From the NCBI GenBank assembly GCA_963855995.1, contig OY979717.1, forward strand, positions 71,036,354 through 71,100,353: DNA of 64,000 nucleotides. The letters are read 5' to 3'. Origin of the DNA: Muricea muricata. Taxonomy: Eukaryota > Cnidaria > Anthozoa > Malacalcyonacea > Plexauridae. How positions within the stretch are numbered: position 1 is the stretch's first letter; each line of letters begins with the position of its first letter. Position numbers and translations under genes: made by a program. This document shows positions 1 through 10,505 of the stretch, piece after piece. Below the pieces are notes generated by a model, which was not told the DNA's origin, did no database searches, and worked only from the letters and a program-made list of their open reading frames with translations.

Positions 1-436
1 TCTGTTGGTGATATCTAATAGGGCTGTGGTTGTTGAATCACATGGTCTAAAGCCATGTTGGGAGTTTGATAGTATGTTTGAATTTATAAGGTAGTCATAT
101 AATTGATTATATATCAGTTTCTCCATAATTTTGGAAACAAGCGATATAACAGATATTGATCTGTAGTTTTCCATGTCATGTTTGGCTCCCGTTTTAAGTA
201 TTGGAGTTACCCTCGCGATTTTCCAGTCAGATGGAAATATACCAGTAGAGATTGATTGATTAAAAATTAATGCAAGTGGTGGAGCTATTACTGGAGCTGC
301 AATTTTCAAAACTTTTGCTGAGATTCCATTCATCCCGGATGCTTTTGAGGCAACTAATCCGTGAAGTAGATTTAAAATTTCTGTTTGAGTAATATCTCTA
401 AAACAGGTAAGCTTATTTACTGGATTTTGGAGGACT
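1..436 (-). mobile_element. LINE (jockey/CR1-like) reverse transcriptase fragment
   Basis: Read on the minus strand this is one open frame with the hallmarks of the N-terminal fingers/palm of a non-LTR retrotransposon RT: an SKASGMNGIS-type motif, then FPSDWKIARVTPILK, then NYRSISVISLVSKIMEK, and finally NSQHGFRP just before the window edge. These correspond to RT blocks 0 to 2a of jockey/CR1/L2-type LINEs. The catalytic YADD block would lie to the left, outside the window. The frame fades near 436, so the copy looks 5'-truncated. It sits next to a 13-bp hairpin. It is a fragment, not a working gene. Confidence 0.85.
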
Positions 437-437
437 T

Positions 438-468
438 AAACAAGACTTATTCATGATAAGTCTTGTTT
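438..468. repeat. 13-bp perfect inverted repeat beside the LINE fragment
   Basis: The arms AAACAAGACTTAT (438-450) and ATAAGTCTTGTTT (456-468) are exact reverse complements around a 5-nt spacer, at the 5'-truncation point of the LINE fragment. Confidence 0.8.
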
Positions 469-688
469 CTTTTTGTTTCTTTGTCATTTTAGATATAATA
501 CAGACATCGGCACACATAATCGATTGGTAAATCATCCAACAATTACTGAACGTCTGTGTTTAGTTAATAATTCGAAGGATGAAATAATTTAAAATCAATG
601 TTTTGTATATAAACTAAATAACCTTGTGCAATTTATGAACCTAGATTATTTTAGAAGATTAATTTATTTTACACTTTGTTTTGTGAAG
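469..688. other. Non-coding stretch
   Basis: AT-rich sequence between the LINE fragment and the first recognisable SAM exon. No coding potential or repeat structure was recognised. Confidence 0.5.
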
Positions 689-754
689 ATTTGTAAATTC
701 CTGGAACTGAAGGGAAATGGGAAAGAAGTAATTGAAAATTTTCATAAGCAGAAG
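689..754 (+). pseudogene. Cryptic 66-nt exon: first half of a SAM domain
   Basis: A short open stretch between a splice acceptor (TGAAG ending at 688) and a strong donor (AAG/GTATGT at 755). It encodes 22 residues starting ICKFLELKGNGKE and ending FHKQK, which is the first half of a sterile alpha motif domain. It ends in phase 0. The next coding segment starts in phase 0 right after an AG at 1654 with MGFDAVYLASDNQLKDELGI, which supplies the second half of the SAM fold including the conserved LG(I) turn. The roughly 900-bp intron between them explains why the domain is invisible in single frames. Earlier exons were not found. Confidence 0.65.
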
Positions 755-1654
755 GTATGTACTATGTGTAGGCTCCAAGCAGCCCTGTTTGAATAAATTT
801 TAATAGAAGCCAAACTGGTTTTGTAATAATAGTCATTAGCTCCTGGTATTCTTTTTGTATTTTGTCCCCTTGTAATGATATTTTCACATTTAAATATTTA
901 TGAATTTAAAGACAATCAACACTTGCATGTGCGATACAAAATCTTGTTTGACACTCCCCGCCCCCGCCCCCCCCCCCCACCCAATAGAAAATTTTCATAG
1001 AATGCATAGGTAGGTAATATATATACATACAACTGAGTCACTGTGCCCAGTATGAATTGATGCATACTCAATATGCTATACAGTGTGACTATTGGTGAAG
1101 ACAGGGGACTTAATCACATCATAAAGATAGCTGTGTCCTGAGATAACAGTACTAAACAGGGCTCAGTTGGCATTCTTGCAGGAGGAAGCAAGTTGAACAG
1201 CTAATTGACCCGATCAGTGGGTAGGGAAGGATTTAGGTAGTTATTTTTCATATAAGATTTTTATTTTTTATGTATATATTAACATACAAGGCAGGAGAAA
1301 TTTGACTACAGTAGGCTGCTATTTTTATTAATCTAAATGTGTGACAAAGTGTAACAAATCATTTGGGGATCCTGCTATCATTGTACAGGTGGAAGTACTT
1401 TTAATGCACCCAACCCTTCACCCATTTAATCTATTTATAGCTGAGTCAGCCTGTCATATATTTGTAGAACTTGAAAACTAAATAAATTAAATCAATTTGT
1501 GACTGGGAAAAACAAACAACTGTACATTTTGCTGTTTTATTATTGTATTTTGTGATTAACATGATGTTTTCACATTTTGTGTAACAATTTCCCGTATTGT
1601 TTTCATGATCATGCATAATAATGAGTTTTTTGTGCGTATAATTATTTTGAATAG
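755..1654 (+). other. Intron between the two SAM exons
   Basis: Begins GTATGT and ends ATAG. It contains a C-rich tract at about 958-981 and no coding signal. The phase-0 join restores one SAM domain. Confidence 0.55.
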
Positions 1655-2988
1655 ATGGGATTTGATGCTGTTTACTTGGCTAGTGATAACCAACTAAAGG
1701 ATGAACTTGGAATTAAAGAACTTGGCGTTAGACTATCACTGAAAGCTCACTGCGAACGCCTTATTAAGAACCAGAAGCTGATGGATACTAAATTAGAAAA
1801 AGAAAAAGAAGAAAGAAACGTAGGCTTCTTGAAGAAATCGTCAACCCTAAGAAAAGCAAAGCAACCGCCTCAAAGCAAGAGAAACAGATCAAAACATCCA
1901 GAAACCAGCGGCCTGTTAGTCGTAATGTGTTATTTGGTTGGATACATTGCAGCAACGACAAAAAGCCAAGACGAGTCGGTCTTGAAAAACGCGGAGGTAC
2001 TGGACAACTATCTGCAACAACTGAAACAACCTATGAGGAATTGATCAAATCTGGAAAAGCGTGGTTTTTATCTAATGGAGTGAGCCAATTTGCTGAAGAA
2101 AAGCAAATGACTTTTGGCTCAGCTGATTTTCAACGTAAGACATTAAAGAAGGAATAAAAACGGTGTGGCTTTTACGGTAGGAGATTACGCCAAAAAGAGT
2201 GGGTTTAAATCCAGAATTAGAGTTTATCTAACTAGTCAAATAATTGAAACTGTTCATAGTGATAGTGATATTAAAAGTGAAGATGAACGTGAGGGTAAAC
2301 CCCTGTTAAAGAATGAAATAAATACCGACGTATTCCCTGCAGTATCTGTTCAAAGTGATGATGAGCAAGTGGTGGAGACCTTTACAAGCTTTATTGAAAC
2401 AAATAATGAACGTGATACATTGATTCGAGAAAAATACCAAAAGTATTTAGAGTCCTTCAGAAATGATTAAAAAAAGGATGAAAAAAAGGCTACTTTTAGA
2501 GAAGGAACTAAACGATGTTGAGCGTCAAGAATCTTTGAGGAGCATAAGAGAATCCCATCTCTTGCCAGAACCAGATATAAGCGAAGATCATGTATTTGTG
2601 TCAGTCAGACATATGACCCAAGGAACTATAACCCGTGCATTTTATCCAGGGTCACGTATTATACAATTGTATGATTGGGTAGGTTCATTGCAATTGGTTC
2701 CGGAGCATTATAAGTTTGCATCACCAATTAGTGGGAAACTTTGGCTGCCAGAAGACCGGGTTGAGGATGTAAGTAAGTGCATTTTGAATATGATTGATTG
2801 TGACGAGCCACTTCAACTATTGGCTGATGATAATGGAGTCAACACTGCAGGATTTTCAATGTTGAATGAAACCCCTCCTTGCGCAACACCCCTCGCCCAC
2901 ATGTGTTACATGGAAAAACAGATGAAGCATTACAGGACCAGGGTGAAAGCACGAGTGCAGAAGAAAATCCTCCTCATGAAAGCATGTG
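1655..2988 (+). pseudogene. SAM / conserved GW region / UBX-like protein, frame-broken (HECT-family N-terminal region)
   Basis: The segment opens with the second half of a SAM domain (to about 1780). A basic stretch follows with many K/R residues, likely nuclear-targeting. Next is a conserved metazoan block (NVLFGWIHC... KRGGTGQL... GDYAKKSGFKSRIRVYLTS) and an acidic linker. Last is a ubiquitin/UBX-like region with VSVRHMTQGTITRAFYPGSR and YDWVGSLQLVPEHYKF. I know this order from uncharacterised cnidarian and fish proteins that often end in a HECT domain. The reading frame changes three times, near 1795-1820, 2145-2157 and 2463-2486, each time in an A-rich run. It ends at a good donor (GTG/GTATGTAAG at 2989). 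This is either a pseudogene or a gene with homopolymer assembly errors; the host function is not known. Confidence 0.6.
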
Positions 2989-3441
2989 GTATGTAAGCGA
3001 TATAGTAATTATAATATAAATTGGTTGACAATTTTTTAAAGAAGTGCTTGTTACACTGAGGATTTGCCAGAAATCAGCAGGTGAGAGGGTAGGGAAGCAG
3101 GAACGGCCTGGAGGAGGGTTATAGGTAGAGGATTATAGACAGACGGTTATGGACCTTGAAGCATGTCACTTACCCACCCCCATCCCAAAAAAGTGTTCTC
3201 GAGTCGTGCTCATGTTCGGATTTTGTGTTTGCTTTGTATCCTCCTCTTGTGTAAGGCATATTCATTACTATTTAGTTTCGTACTACACTTAGTATAGCAC
3301 TCTTCAGACAAATAGCCTGTGTTATATGATCTATAGAGTAACGAACTTTTAAATTATGTACAAACGGTTAAACAATTATTATCTTTACTTATCAATTTAT
3401 ACACCTCAAGTGGGATATTCGTAATTAAAACCTAAAGTTGT
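2989..3441. other. Non-coding stretch between the SAM/UBX gene and the BEL element
   Basis: Starts with the splice donor of the upstream exon and ends where BEL/Pao homology begins. No LTR could be matched here to the other end of the BEL element, so the retrotransposon seems to lack its 3' LTR. Confidence 0.5.
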
Positions 3442-3681
3442 TTAGTAGTAATTTACTAGCATATGTCCATATTGATGGGCTTGGCGCATGATCAGTTTAG
3501 ATGTCCAATGATCTCGAGATAATAAAACTGGATGTCTTGTGTCATAAGTTGCAATAGTCTTATCTACTCTTCCTCCGACTCTGAGGATGCCTTCTGAATC
3601 CGTCAATGGATCGAGTTTTCCCAACTGTCCGCTTTCGAGACTGCCTTTCAGATTTTTCTGATTCAGTTTTAATTTACCCAA
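3442..3681 (-). pseudogene. Start of BEL integrase (zinc-binding region), shifted frame
   Basis: Seventy-nine codons in a different frame from the polyprotein and overlapping its end by a few bases. LRVGGRVDK and a histidine pair in RQAHQYGHM are the beginning of the HHCC zinc-binding region of BEL integrase. The reading stops before the two cysteines and before the DDE core. A single indel near 3670-3680 separates it from the main frame. Confidence 0.75.
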
Positions 3682-6600
3682 TAGATTTCCGACTGGTTAA
3701 GCTCTTCCACGGAAAGGCTATTGCTTCGAGGGATTTCTGCGCTTCCAGTGTTGCTTTTCTTGACACGGGCTTTCACATTCCGGACAAATCTGAAGACATA
3801 GGCTGTCACTCGTACCAGTCGTCTCCACTTCGAGAACTTTGTACAATCGATTGGAGTGATGGAATCTTCTTTTACGGTGCATACTTTGTAATCTTTGCGA
3901 ATTTCCTTTTCGACTTCCGTTTTATCTGGGTTTGGTGGTGGTACTGTTGGCCATTCATGCTCGGGTAATGATAGGAATTGTGGACCTTGTTGCCATCTTT
4001 CTGTCAGACTTTGCGCAGATATTCCACGTGACACATCGTCAGCTACGTTGTGGTCTCCGGGTAAATATCTCCATGTCGCCGGGTCGGAATTACTCTGAAT
4101 CTCGCTTACTCGAATTGAAACAAACGGTTTGAACTTTCGCCCTTCGCCACGAATCCAGGCAAGAACAATCTGACTGTCAAGAAAGAAAATTGTCCTGTCG
4201 AACTTTAATCGTGTTTCCTCCAAAATGGACTTGCTCAATCGTGTTGCAAGGACGGCTCCTTGTAATTCAAGACGTGGAATGGTGAGTTGCTTCAATGGAG
4301 CAACTCTCGACTTTGCTGCGATGAACCTTACGGCGAAATGCCCGTCTTCTAGCTTCCACCTAACATACGAACATGCTCCAAATGCTTCTGTGGACGCATC
4401 GGCAAACGTGCATAGAATGGGCTGTTCGATTGCACTCGCTGGTGTGAGGCACCTTTCGAATTCCAATTGACTCAACAACAAGGCTTCGTTGAACAGGTTG
4501 GTCCAGAATTCTTGCATATCGGGAGGGAGCTCATCATCCCAATCAAGCCCTCTCTTCCAAAGATCTTGTAAACCGATCTTGGCGCGGATTACAAATGCTG
4601 ACGCGAAACCAACAGGATCGAATATTCGAGCGACTCGACTTAAAACTGAACGCTTCGTCAATCGTCCCGGTTTCTTGCTTTCCTTTTGCTGATGCAGCTC
4701 TTTTGTGTGCAGCTTTAATTTGTCACTTTCGGGGTTCCATCCGAGTCCAAGAACCTTCTCTGTTGAATCTTTCTCATTAGTAGATGCTACATCTCTTTTC
4801 TGCTGCGGTCCATCCTTCCTTTCATCACGGTTTGATATCCATTCTTTTACTGAAAATCCACCAGTTGCTAAAACTTCATCTATTTCGTGCGTAATCTTTC
4901 GCGCTTCGTCCGTGGTTTTTCGCGATTCACATATATCATCCATATAAGTGTTGTTCTTTAAAACATCTGCAGCCTCGGGGTGTACGTCAGCTGATTCCTC
5001 CGCGGTCTTTTTCAAAGCTGTCAGGGCCATTGCGGGAGCTGGTTTGTCCCCAAATGTTAAGACAGTTTTTACGTACGTATCAGGTTCCCGTTCAGAGTCT
5101 AAATTCCTCCAGAGGAATCTGTGTACTTGCTGGTCAACTTCTGGTATTAAAATACGGTGGTACATTTTTGAGATGTCCCCTAATACAGCTGCTTGTCCTT
5201 CACGGAACCGAAGTAGAACTCCAAAGAGGTCGTTTAAAAGGTCCGGTCCTTTCATCCAATAGTCGTTGAGTTTATGCCCTTTATAAACGGCAGAAGAGTT
5301 AAAGACAATTCGTAACGGTGTGCTTTTGCTTTCGGGTCTGAGAACCTCATGATGTGATACATAATGAACTGGGCCATTATACGTTTTCAGATCTTCTTTC
5401 GATAATTTTCTTGAAAAACCAAGCTCATTCATGCGGACCATCTCTTTATCATATGCGTTCGCGTTCTCTATATTGGCTAGAAGCCGTCGTTCCGTTGCTA
5501 CCAACTTCCTTTCGGCTTGCTCTCGGTTATCTGGTAGTGCGCTTGGATCTTTTATCCATGGATACGGCATAAGCCACTGTCCATCCAATCTTTTACAAGA
5601 ATCCTCGATAACCTTTGCTTCTTTTCTTTCAATGGGGCTTAACTTTTCGGGTTTACAAGAGCACGGTTTTACAGACACTCCCATTGACTCTGTGGACCAA
5701 AATTCGCTCATGTCTACTGGTGTAGCAAATGCAACGTGGTTAACCTTGCTGGTTCCCAACTGCTCGCCAAATGTTGCTCCGAAGATTACCCAACCGAGCG
5801 GGGAATGGCGTGCCACCAGGTTTCCTGCTTCTCTAGTTTCTCCCGTATGGAGTCTCGCCTGATCGATCCCAATCAACAAATCTGTGTCACCAGTGCCCCT
5901 TCGAATCTCGCCTCTTGCCAATCCGAGCCATTTGGCCAGCTCGTCTGACTTCACAAAGGAAATTTCATCACAGAGAGAAGGAATTCCAACAGCTTGAATA
6001 GTGTGGTAAGAATGATCTTCCAATGACTGAACCGTAACCCGATATACTTTGGTGTGCAATTCCTCTTCTTGACACCCAACTTTTATAAGAGTCACAACGA
6101 CGTCTTTTCCCTTCAGCTTTAAATCTTTGGCCACTGAGGTTTTAATCAAACTAATCTGAGCGCCTGAATCCAGTAACTCGTTTCCTTTCCTTTTAACACC
6201 ATTTGCGCCAAGGACATTTGCTTGCACAATAGGAAGTATTGCTGCTTTATCTGTTGTAAAGGTTCCAACGGTTGGAGCAGGGTTTGCGTTCGCTTCATGA
6301 AGTAACTGATGATGAAAATACTTGCACTGGTTACCATTCACTCTTTCCGGACATTGACGTCTTCTTGAACAATTCGATGACCGGTGATCTCGTCCTGCAC
6401 GTTTGAGACAACTATAACATGCGTGGTTGTCCTTAACAGCCTGTAATCTTTCATTGGCAGTCATAGAAGAAAACTTTCGGCACTGATCAACAAAGTGGTT
6501 AGGACTGTTGCATACCCAGCACTTGGGGTTGTTTCCTGACATATTGGCATTAAAACCTCCAACGGGATGTCTTGACTGTATGCTTCTCAGAGGTGCTATG

Positions 6601-7604
6601 GCTCTCATTCTTGTTTTCATTTCCGTGGTCATCCATGTGATCAGATTCTCTAAGGTTGCTTTTTTCTGGCTGGTTTCTAAGTAGCGCGACCAGATCTTTC
6701 TATCATTTACATGCAGCTTCTGTTCGATTATTGCAATCATATGATTGTTATCCATGTCGAACTGCCTGTTTACTTCCTTGAGTGTGTTGTAACTTCTTCT
6801 GACGAGTTGAGCTAGGTCACAAAATCTCGAATCTTCATCTTCGCGAAGTGGCTTAAACTTTGAAATGTCGTGGGTAACAGTGTCCGCGATAAATCTCGGA
6901 TCTCCGTATATTGCGTCAAGGTGCTCCCAGGCAGCATCGTAGTCGCTACCTATTCCCTTTATCAACTCCAAAGGTCTTCCACTCAAACTGGTTCGTAACA
7001 AAGAAATTGCGTCTCTTTTGCTGAATCTCGAATCTACCGCGTGCCTAAAATCTGCTCGGAATATTACGTAATCTCGAACGTCTCCGCTAAACCGCGGCAT
7101 CTTGGGCTTTTCCATCTTGAATCCACAGGTTGCACTTCCAGTTACATTAGTACTTACTTGCACGCTGCTATTATCATGGTTTTCTCCTTCATCAATCACA
7201 TTTATTACTTGCTGTTCGTTTTCCGTAGTTTCTTCAACTGTTTCCGGCTGTTCAATATCCGGTTGGACTTCATTTCCGTTGTTTTCATTATTTACTTCCA
7301 TCTCTTCCATTACTTCCGGTTGCTCCATACTTCCGCTCACTTCCTGTGGTTTGTTTTCGTGTATTTTTCTAATATAATCGTTTGTTGTTATTTCTAGTTT
7401 AAGATACGCATCTTGACTCTCATCTAACCATCTTTCTTCTGCTTCAAAAGCACCGTCATCTTCGATATGTTGCACATATTCTTCATGTTTAGCGACCAAA
7501 TTATCATATGCATGCTTGACTTTATTAAACGCTTCAGTTATTTCTTCAGGGGGTCTCTCATGTTCCAGTTTTACTATTAGCGTTTTACTCGAACGGGTTA
7601 GCAA
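3669..7604 (-). CDS. BEL/Pao Gag-Pol polyprotein (1311 codons)
   Basis: Domains in order: an acidic, possibly coiled N-terminus; a gag-like block with FSGDVRDYVIFRADF and LLRTSLSGRPLEL (about residues 175-240); CCHC-like zinc knuckles CWVCNSPNHFVDQC and CYSCLKRAGRDHRSSNC (about 360-410); an aspartic protease with LLDSGAQISLIKT (about 475); a reverse transcriptase with RIVFNSSAVYKG, LGDISKMYHRI and the catalytic YMDD (about 886); and a BEL-type RNase H with TFADASTEAFGA (about 1065), LTIPRLELQGA and FFLDSQIVLAWI. The frame stops shortly after RNase H, where the linker to integrase is frameshifted. The coding capacity for gag, protease, RT and RNase H looks intact, but with no integrase core the copy cannot be autonomous. 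Confidence 0.9.
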   Translation of the reverse strand: MLTRSSKTLIVKLEHERPPEEITEAFNKVKHAYDNLVAKHEEYVQHIEDDGAFEAEERWLDESQDAYLKLEITTNDYIRKIHENKPQEVSGSMEQPEVMEEMEVNNENNGNEVQPDIEQPETVEETTENEQQVINVIDEGENHDNSSVQVSTNVTGSATCGFKMEKPKMPRFSGDVRDYVIFRADFRHAVDSRFSKRDAISLLRTSLSGRPLELIKGIGSDYDAAWEHLDAIYGDPRFIADTVTHDISKFKPLREDEDSRFCDLAQLVRRSYNTLKEVNRQFDMDNNHMIAIIEQKLHVNDRKIWSRYLETSQKKATLENLITWMTTEMKTRMRAIAPLRSIQSRHPVGGFNANMSGNNPKCWVCNSPNHFVDQCRKFSSMTANERLQAVKDNHACYSCLKRAGRDHRSSNCSRRRQCPERVNGNQCKYFHHQLLHEANANPAPTVGTFTTDKAAILPIVQANVLGANGVKRKGNELLDSGAQISLIKTSVAKDLKLKGKDVVVTLIKVGCQEEELHTKVYRVTVQSLEDHSYHTIQAVGIPSLCDEISFVKSDELAKWLGLARGEIRRGTGDTDLLIGIDQARLHTGETREAGNLVARHSPLGWVIFGATFGEQLGTSKVNHVAFATPVDMSEFWSTESMGVSVKPCSCKPEKLSPIERKEAKVIEDSCKRLDGQWLMPYPWIKDPSALPDNREQAERKLVATERRLLANIENANAYDKEMVRMNELGFSRKLSKEDLKTYNGPVHYVSHHEVLRPESKSTPLRIVFNSSAVYKGHKLNDYWMKGPDLLNDLFGVLLRFREGQAAVLGDISKMYHRILIPEVDQQVHRFLWRNLDSEREPDTYVKTVLTFGDKPAPAMALTALKKTAEESADVHPEAADVLKNNTYMDDICESRKTTDEARKITHEIDEVLATGGFSVKEWISNRDERKDGPQQKRDVASTNEKDSTEKVLGLGWNPESDKLKLHTKELHQQKESKKPGRLTKRSVLSRVARIFDPVGFASAFVIRAKIGLQDLWKRGLDWDDELPPDMQEFWTNLFNEALLLSQLEFERCLTPASAIEQPILCTFADASTEAFGACSYVRWKLEDGHFAVRFIAAKSRVAPLKQLTIPRLELQGAVLATRLSKSILEETRLKFDRTIFFLDSQIVLAWIRGEGRKFKPFVSIRVSEIQSNSDPATWRYLPGDHNVADDVSRGISAQSLTERWQQGPQFLSLPEHEWPTVPPPNPDKTEVEKEIRKDYKVCTVKEDSITPIDCTKFSKWRRLVRVTAYVFRFVRNVKARVKKSNTGSAEIPRSNSLSVEELNQSEIYWVN

Positions 7605-8040
7605 AGCCTTAGCACTTCTACGTTTTAGTTTCGCTTGAGATAAAGCTTCATTATTTTCAGCGATGATTCACTTCTTACCTTCTGGATAGCACAACTTATT
7701 TCTGACTACATATTTCGTACGGACGCCAAGGTTAGCTTAGAAATCGAATTTGTGGTCCGATCAGTTTTATCCGCCAAATCGTATAATGATTTTATGTTTT
7801 TATAATCCCTTTTTATTCGATCTAAAAATTAATATATTTACAAATTATTTCCTACTACCAAATCTACTTTATTACTACTTTATTACAAATATAAACACTT
7901 ACTTCTTAGCGGATTGTCCTACTTAGAATGTCCTAGTAACGTCGCCATCTTAAACCGTAGAATTAAATATTTTCTTAAATGTCAATCATTGTAATTAATG
8001 CTAAATGTCACATAATTATCAACACAATATAGTGAAGAAG
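7605..8040 (-). other. Presumed leader / 5' LTR region of the BEL element
   Basis: AT-rich non-coding DNA upstream (on the minus strand) of the Gag start. It should contain the primer binding site and LTR, but neither boundary is proven. Confidence 0.35.
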
Positions 8041-8092
8041 AGAAAGAAGAGCTGTTGGAAACTGTCGCGCAGTTTGGTGCTCTATCCCCTCA

Positions 8093-8602
8093 CCGGAAAC
8101 CTTGTATGACCATCTTGTGAGAATGGGTCGGTGCGAGCTGTTACGGAAATCGATGTGGGCATTCAGACCATTCCAAAAAGGAATTACTGACGTTGCATTG
8201 CAAGATCCCATCTGGGCGAATCCATCTGACATTTATGTGTTTTACGACGAATTATCAGTTACGGCGGAGAAAATCTCCCGGCTTACACACGTCGATGACG
8301 AGGCTAGCCTCACAAAATCCCAAGCCACCGTTTTTCCATTCCTAAGGCGATATATCAAAGCTTGCAACAACGAAAAGGTTAAAGTTCCATATCGGTTTTT
8401 TACTGGTTCCGACGTCCTTGCTGTTAAGGATCTCAAAGTAATCTCCCACCTCAACGCTGGAAATCTCCCCCATATATAGGCTCATACGTGTTCTGGGATC
8501 ATCGATTTGCCCTCTGGAGGATACGTGAGTTACCACGATTTCCAATCTCAATTAGACGCACTTTTGAAAAACCCAGAATCTTGGAAATTTCATTTGGTGT
8601 AA
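8093..8602 (+). pseudogene. HECT E3 ubiquitin ligase C-terminal lobe with internal stop
   Basis: The frame reads SPETLYDHLVRMGR, then RKSMWAFRPFQKGI, then FLRRYIKACNNEKVKVPYRFFTGSDVL. RFFTGSDVL corresponds to the FLRFVTGS block of HECT domains. A TAG at 8477-8479 interrupts it, and the same frame continues AHTCSGIIDLPSGG... to a TAA at 8600-8602. AHTC is the HECT active-site motif, whose cysteine (8489-8491) forms the ubiquitin thioester. The stop therefore removes the catalytic cysteine. The N-lobe is not found upstream, where the antisense BEL element lies. The order SAM/UBX-like (1.6-3.0 kb) then HECT (8.1-8.6 kb) on one strand suggests remains of a single gene or gene family. Confidence 0.75.
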
Positions 8603-9258
8603 GAAGGTTAGAAGTCACTGCGCTAGATAACAAACAATAAACTTATTATAGTTTTATCAGTTTTTAGTTGAGTTTTTTTGTTGATATTGTAACGTAAAAA
8701 CGTGCTTTGCTTCATGGTTAAAATAATTTATACAACTGCGTTGGGCCAGTACCAAAACCAACTCCAAGTAGACGAGCTTCCAGGGAAACACTATAACGAT
8801 TTTCAATGCAAATTGGATCGACGAACTTGCCAACCTTGCATATAATGTGTTTCTTTTTCCAGCAGTAGCTGCATGTATATTCGTTGTGTAACTAATGGAG
8901 AGCTAATGGACAACTGTCGCTCAAGAGTTGATTTGGGCAAAAAAAAGGAATTTGCCAGGAAGAAATTATCAAAATTAGTTGAATTCCAAAGTTTCTTTCG
9001 GAAATGTTGCAAAATACGGAAAATATAGTCCTGCGAAGTTGCCAAATTTTGTATACTTTTGTATTACAAGCAGAAATTTGTAACTAAATTAGTTACCAAT
9101 TTTCCGTTTGTAATATAAAAGAAAACAAAACTTGGCAATTTTGCACGTAGGGCTATATTTTCAGCATTTTACAACATTTCCGAACCAAACTTTGCAACTC
9201 TAAGGGTTAGTGTGTTTTTTCCAGCTGTGGCAATTGATTTCCTTTTCTTTATCTATTT
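8603..9258. other. Non-coding stretch
   Basis: AT-rich sequence between the HECT remnant and the TTAA-type element. No gene recognised; the short frames here have no recognisable homology. Confidence 0.4.
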
Positions 9259-9262
9259 ATAA

Positions 9263-10501
9263 GGTGGCTCCCTACGGTTTTAGTTATAAAGTGCATTGTA
9301 GCCGTTAAGACCGTCTCATTTCCACATCTTTCATTATGAAACTATGAAATTCAGTACAAGTGTTATTGAAGTCTTGCTGAAGATTTTAAAGTGGTGATTT
9401 TGCGCTAGAAGATTGTTGCCATGGCAACAAATGGATAAGAACATGGCTTGCGTTTCGTCTTCTTTCCGCAATTTTCGAGATTTCCTTCGGTGAATTATTT
9501 TTTGATTGAACATGTTGTATGGTACTGACGTAAGGGTTTCACTTACACACTTTAAAAAAATTCTATGGATAGGTTTTTTGATTATCCTACAAAATGTCAA
9601 AAATCAATATAAAAAAAAATCCCTTCCATAAAATTTTTCGAAAAAATGACATTTCAAGCACTTGGGCGATGGTAATCGATGAGCAAAATTTTAAAAAAAT
9701 TCACCGAAGGAAACGGGCAAAATTTACAGTTTAATTTATTTATATTTTTTTGCTTTCACGTCATAAAATTTTTGAAACCAGTTTTTCACGCGTGGAGTCC
9801 AGCACATTTCGTGGACATCAACCAGAACAGCGAGAAATGCGTGTTTTTGATAATAGCCATAGTATTTTTTCGTTTCAAATTTTTGGTTTAACCTTATTTA
9901 AGAAGAGATTAAAAGACATTCACATTGCCAAGAAGTAAAAACAAGACATAATAAGGCATAAAATCAAACCACTGCTTCTTAAATTTATTCTTGTCATTAA
10001 AAACCGATGTACGAAAATATTTTCAAAACTCATGACTGTATGCACGATAGTTATAAGACTATGTTATTAAAACACGACAGACATCCGACCTCAATTAAAC
10101 AAGAAAACTTACATACGTTTCGGTAACATTTCAGAAGAGCCATGAAGTCGATAAAGACAATACAAAATGGTTCAGTCGGAGTCCATACACTTTCGTAAAA
10201 TTTCGAGCAACAAAAATTACATTACCGGACATAAAAAAGCGCCTAAAAATTGTTTTAAAACTGATTTAAAGCGCCTAATACTTGAACTTGGAAACACAAG
10301 CGATTGTAAGGAAGAACTGTCGTCTTGTGACATGTCGTTTGTGTGTAGAAACACAAAAATATCGGCAAAAACAATGTTTTCAACTTTGAATGTGAAAAAT
10401 TTTATTATAGCTGGCCACGAACATTCCACGCGTGATTCGTGCGGACAGCGTCTGATCTCTATAAATCGGGTTATAACTGAACAAAACCATAGGGAGCCAC
10501 C
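9263..10501. mobile_element. Non-autonomous DNA transposon with GGTGGCTCCCTA inverted ends
   Basis: The left end GGTGGCTCCCTACGGTTTT and the right end, reverse complemented, GGTGGCTCCCTATGGTTTT match closely, and both run into AGTTATAA. Flanks are ATAA on the left and TTAA on the right, suggesting a TTAA target site with one mutation (piggyBac- or Sola3-like choice). Inside are only short unrelated frames, so it needs a transposase from elsewhere. A related end, with an intact TTAA, occurs at 60458. Confidence 0.65.
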
Positions 10502-10505
10502 TTAA

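Larger units (their letters stand above)
3442..8020 (-). mobile_element. BEL/Pao LTR retrotransposon, truncated in integrase
   Basis: A minus-strand BEL/Pao element with gag, protease, RT and RNase H in one frame, and only the start of integrase. The integrase core and the 3' LTR are absent. The region 7605-8020 would hold the leader and 5' LTR. A primer-binding-site-like TGGCGTCCGTACG occurs on the minus strand near 7711-7724, but LTR ends could not be verified because there is no second LTR to compare. The element lies antisense between two pieces of SAM/HECT-type genes, so it probably inserted into, or beside, an already decaying copy. Confidence 0.7.

Noticed and set aside
3606-5948. Several plus-strand frames of 60-143 codons
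   Set aside because: They are shadows of the antisense BEL polyprotein and have no domains of their own.
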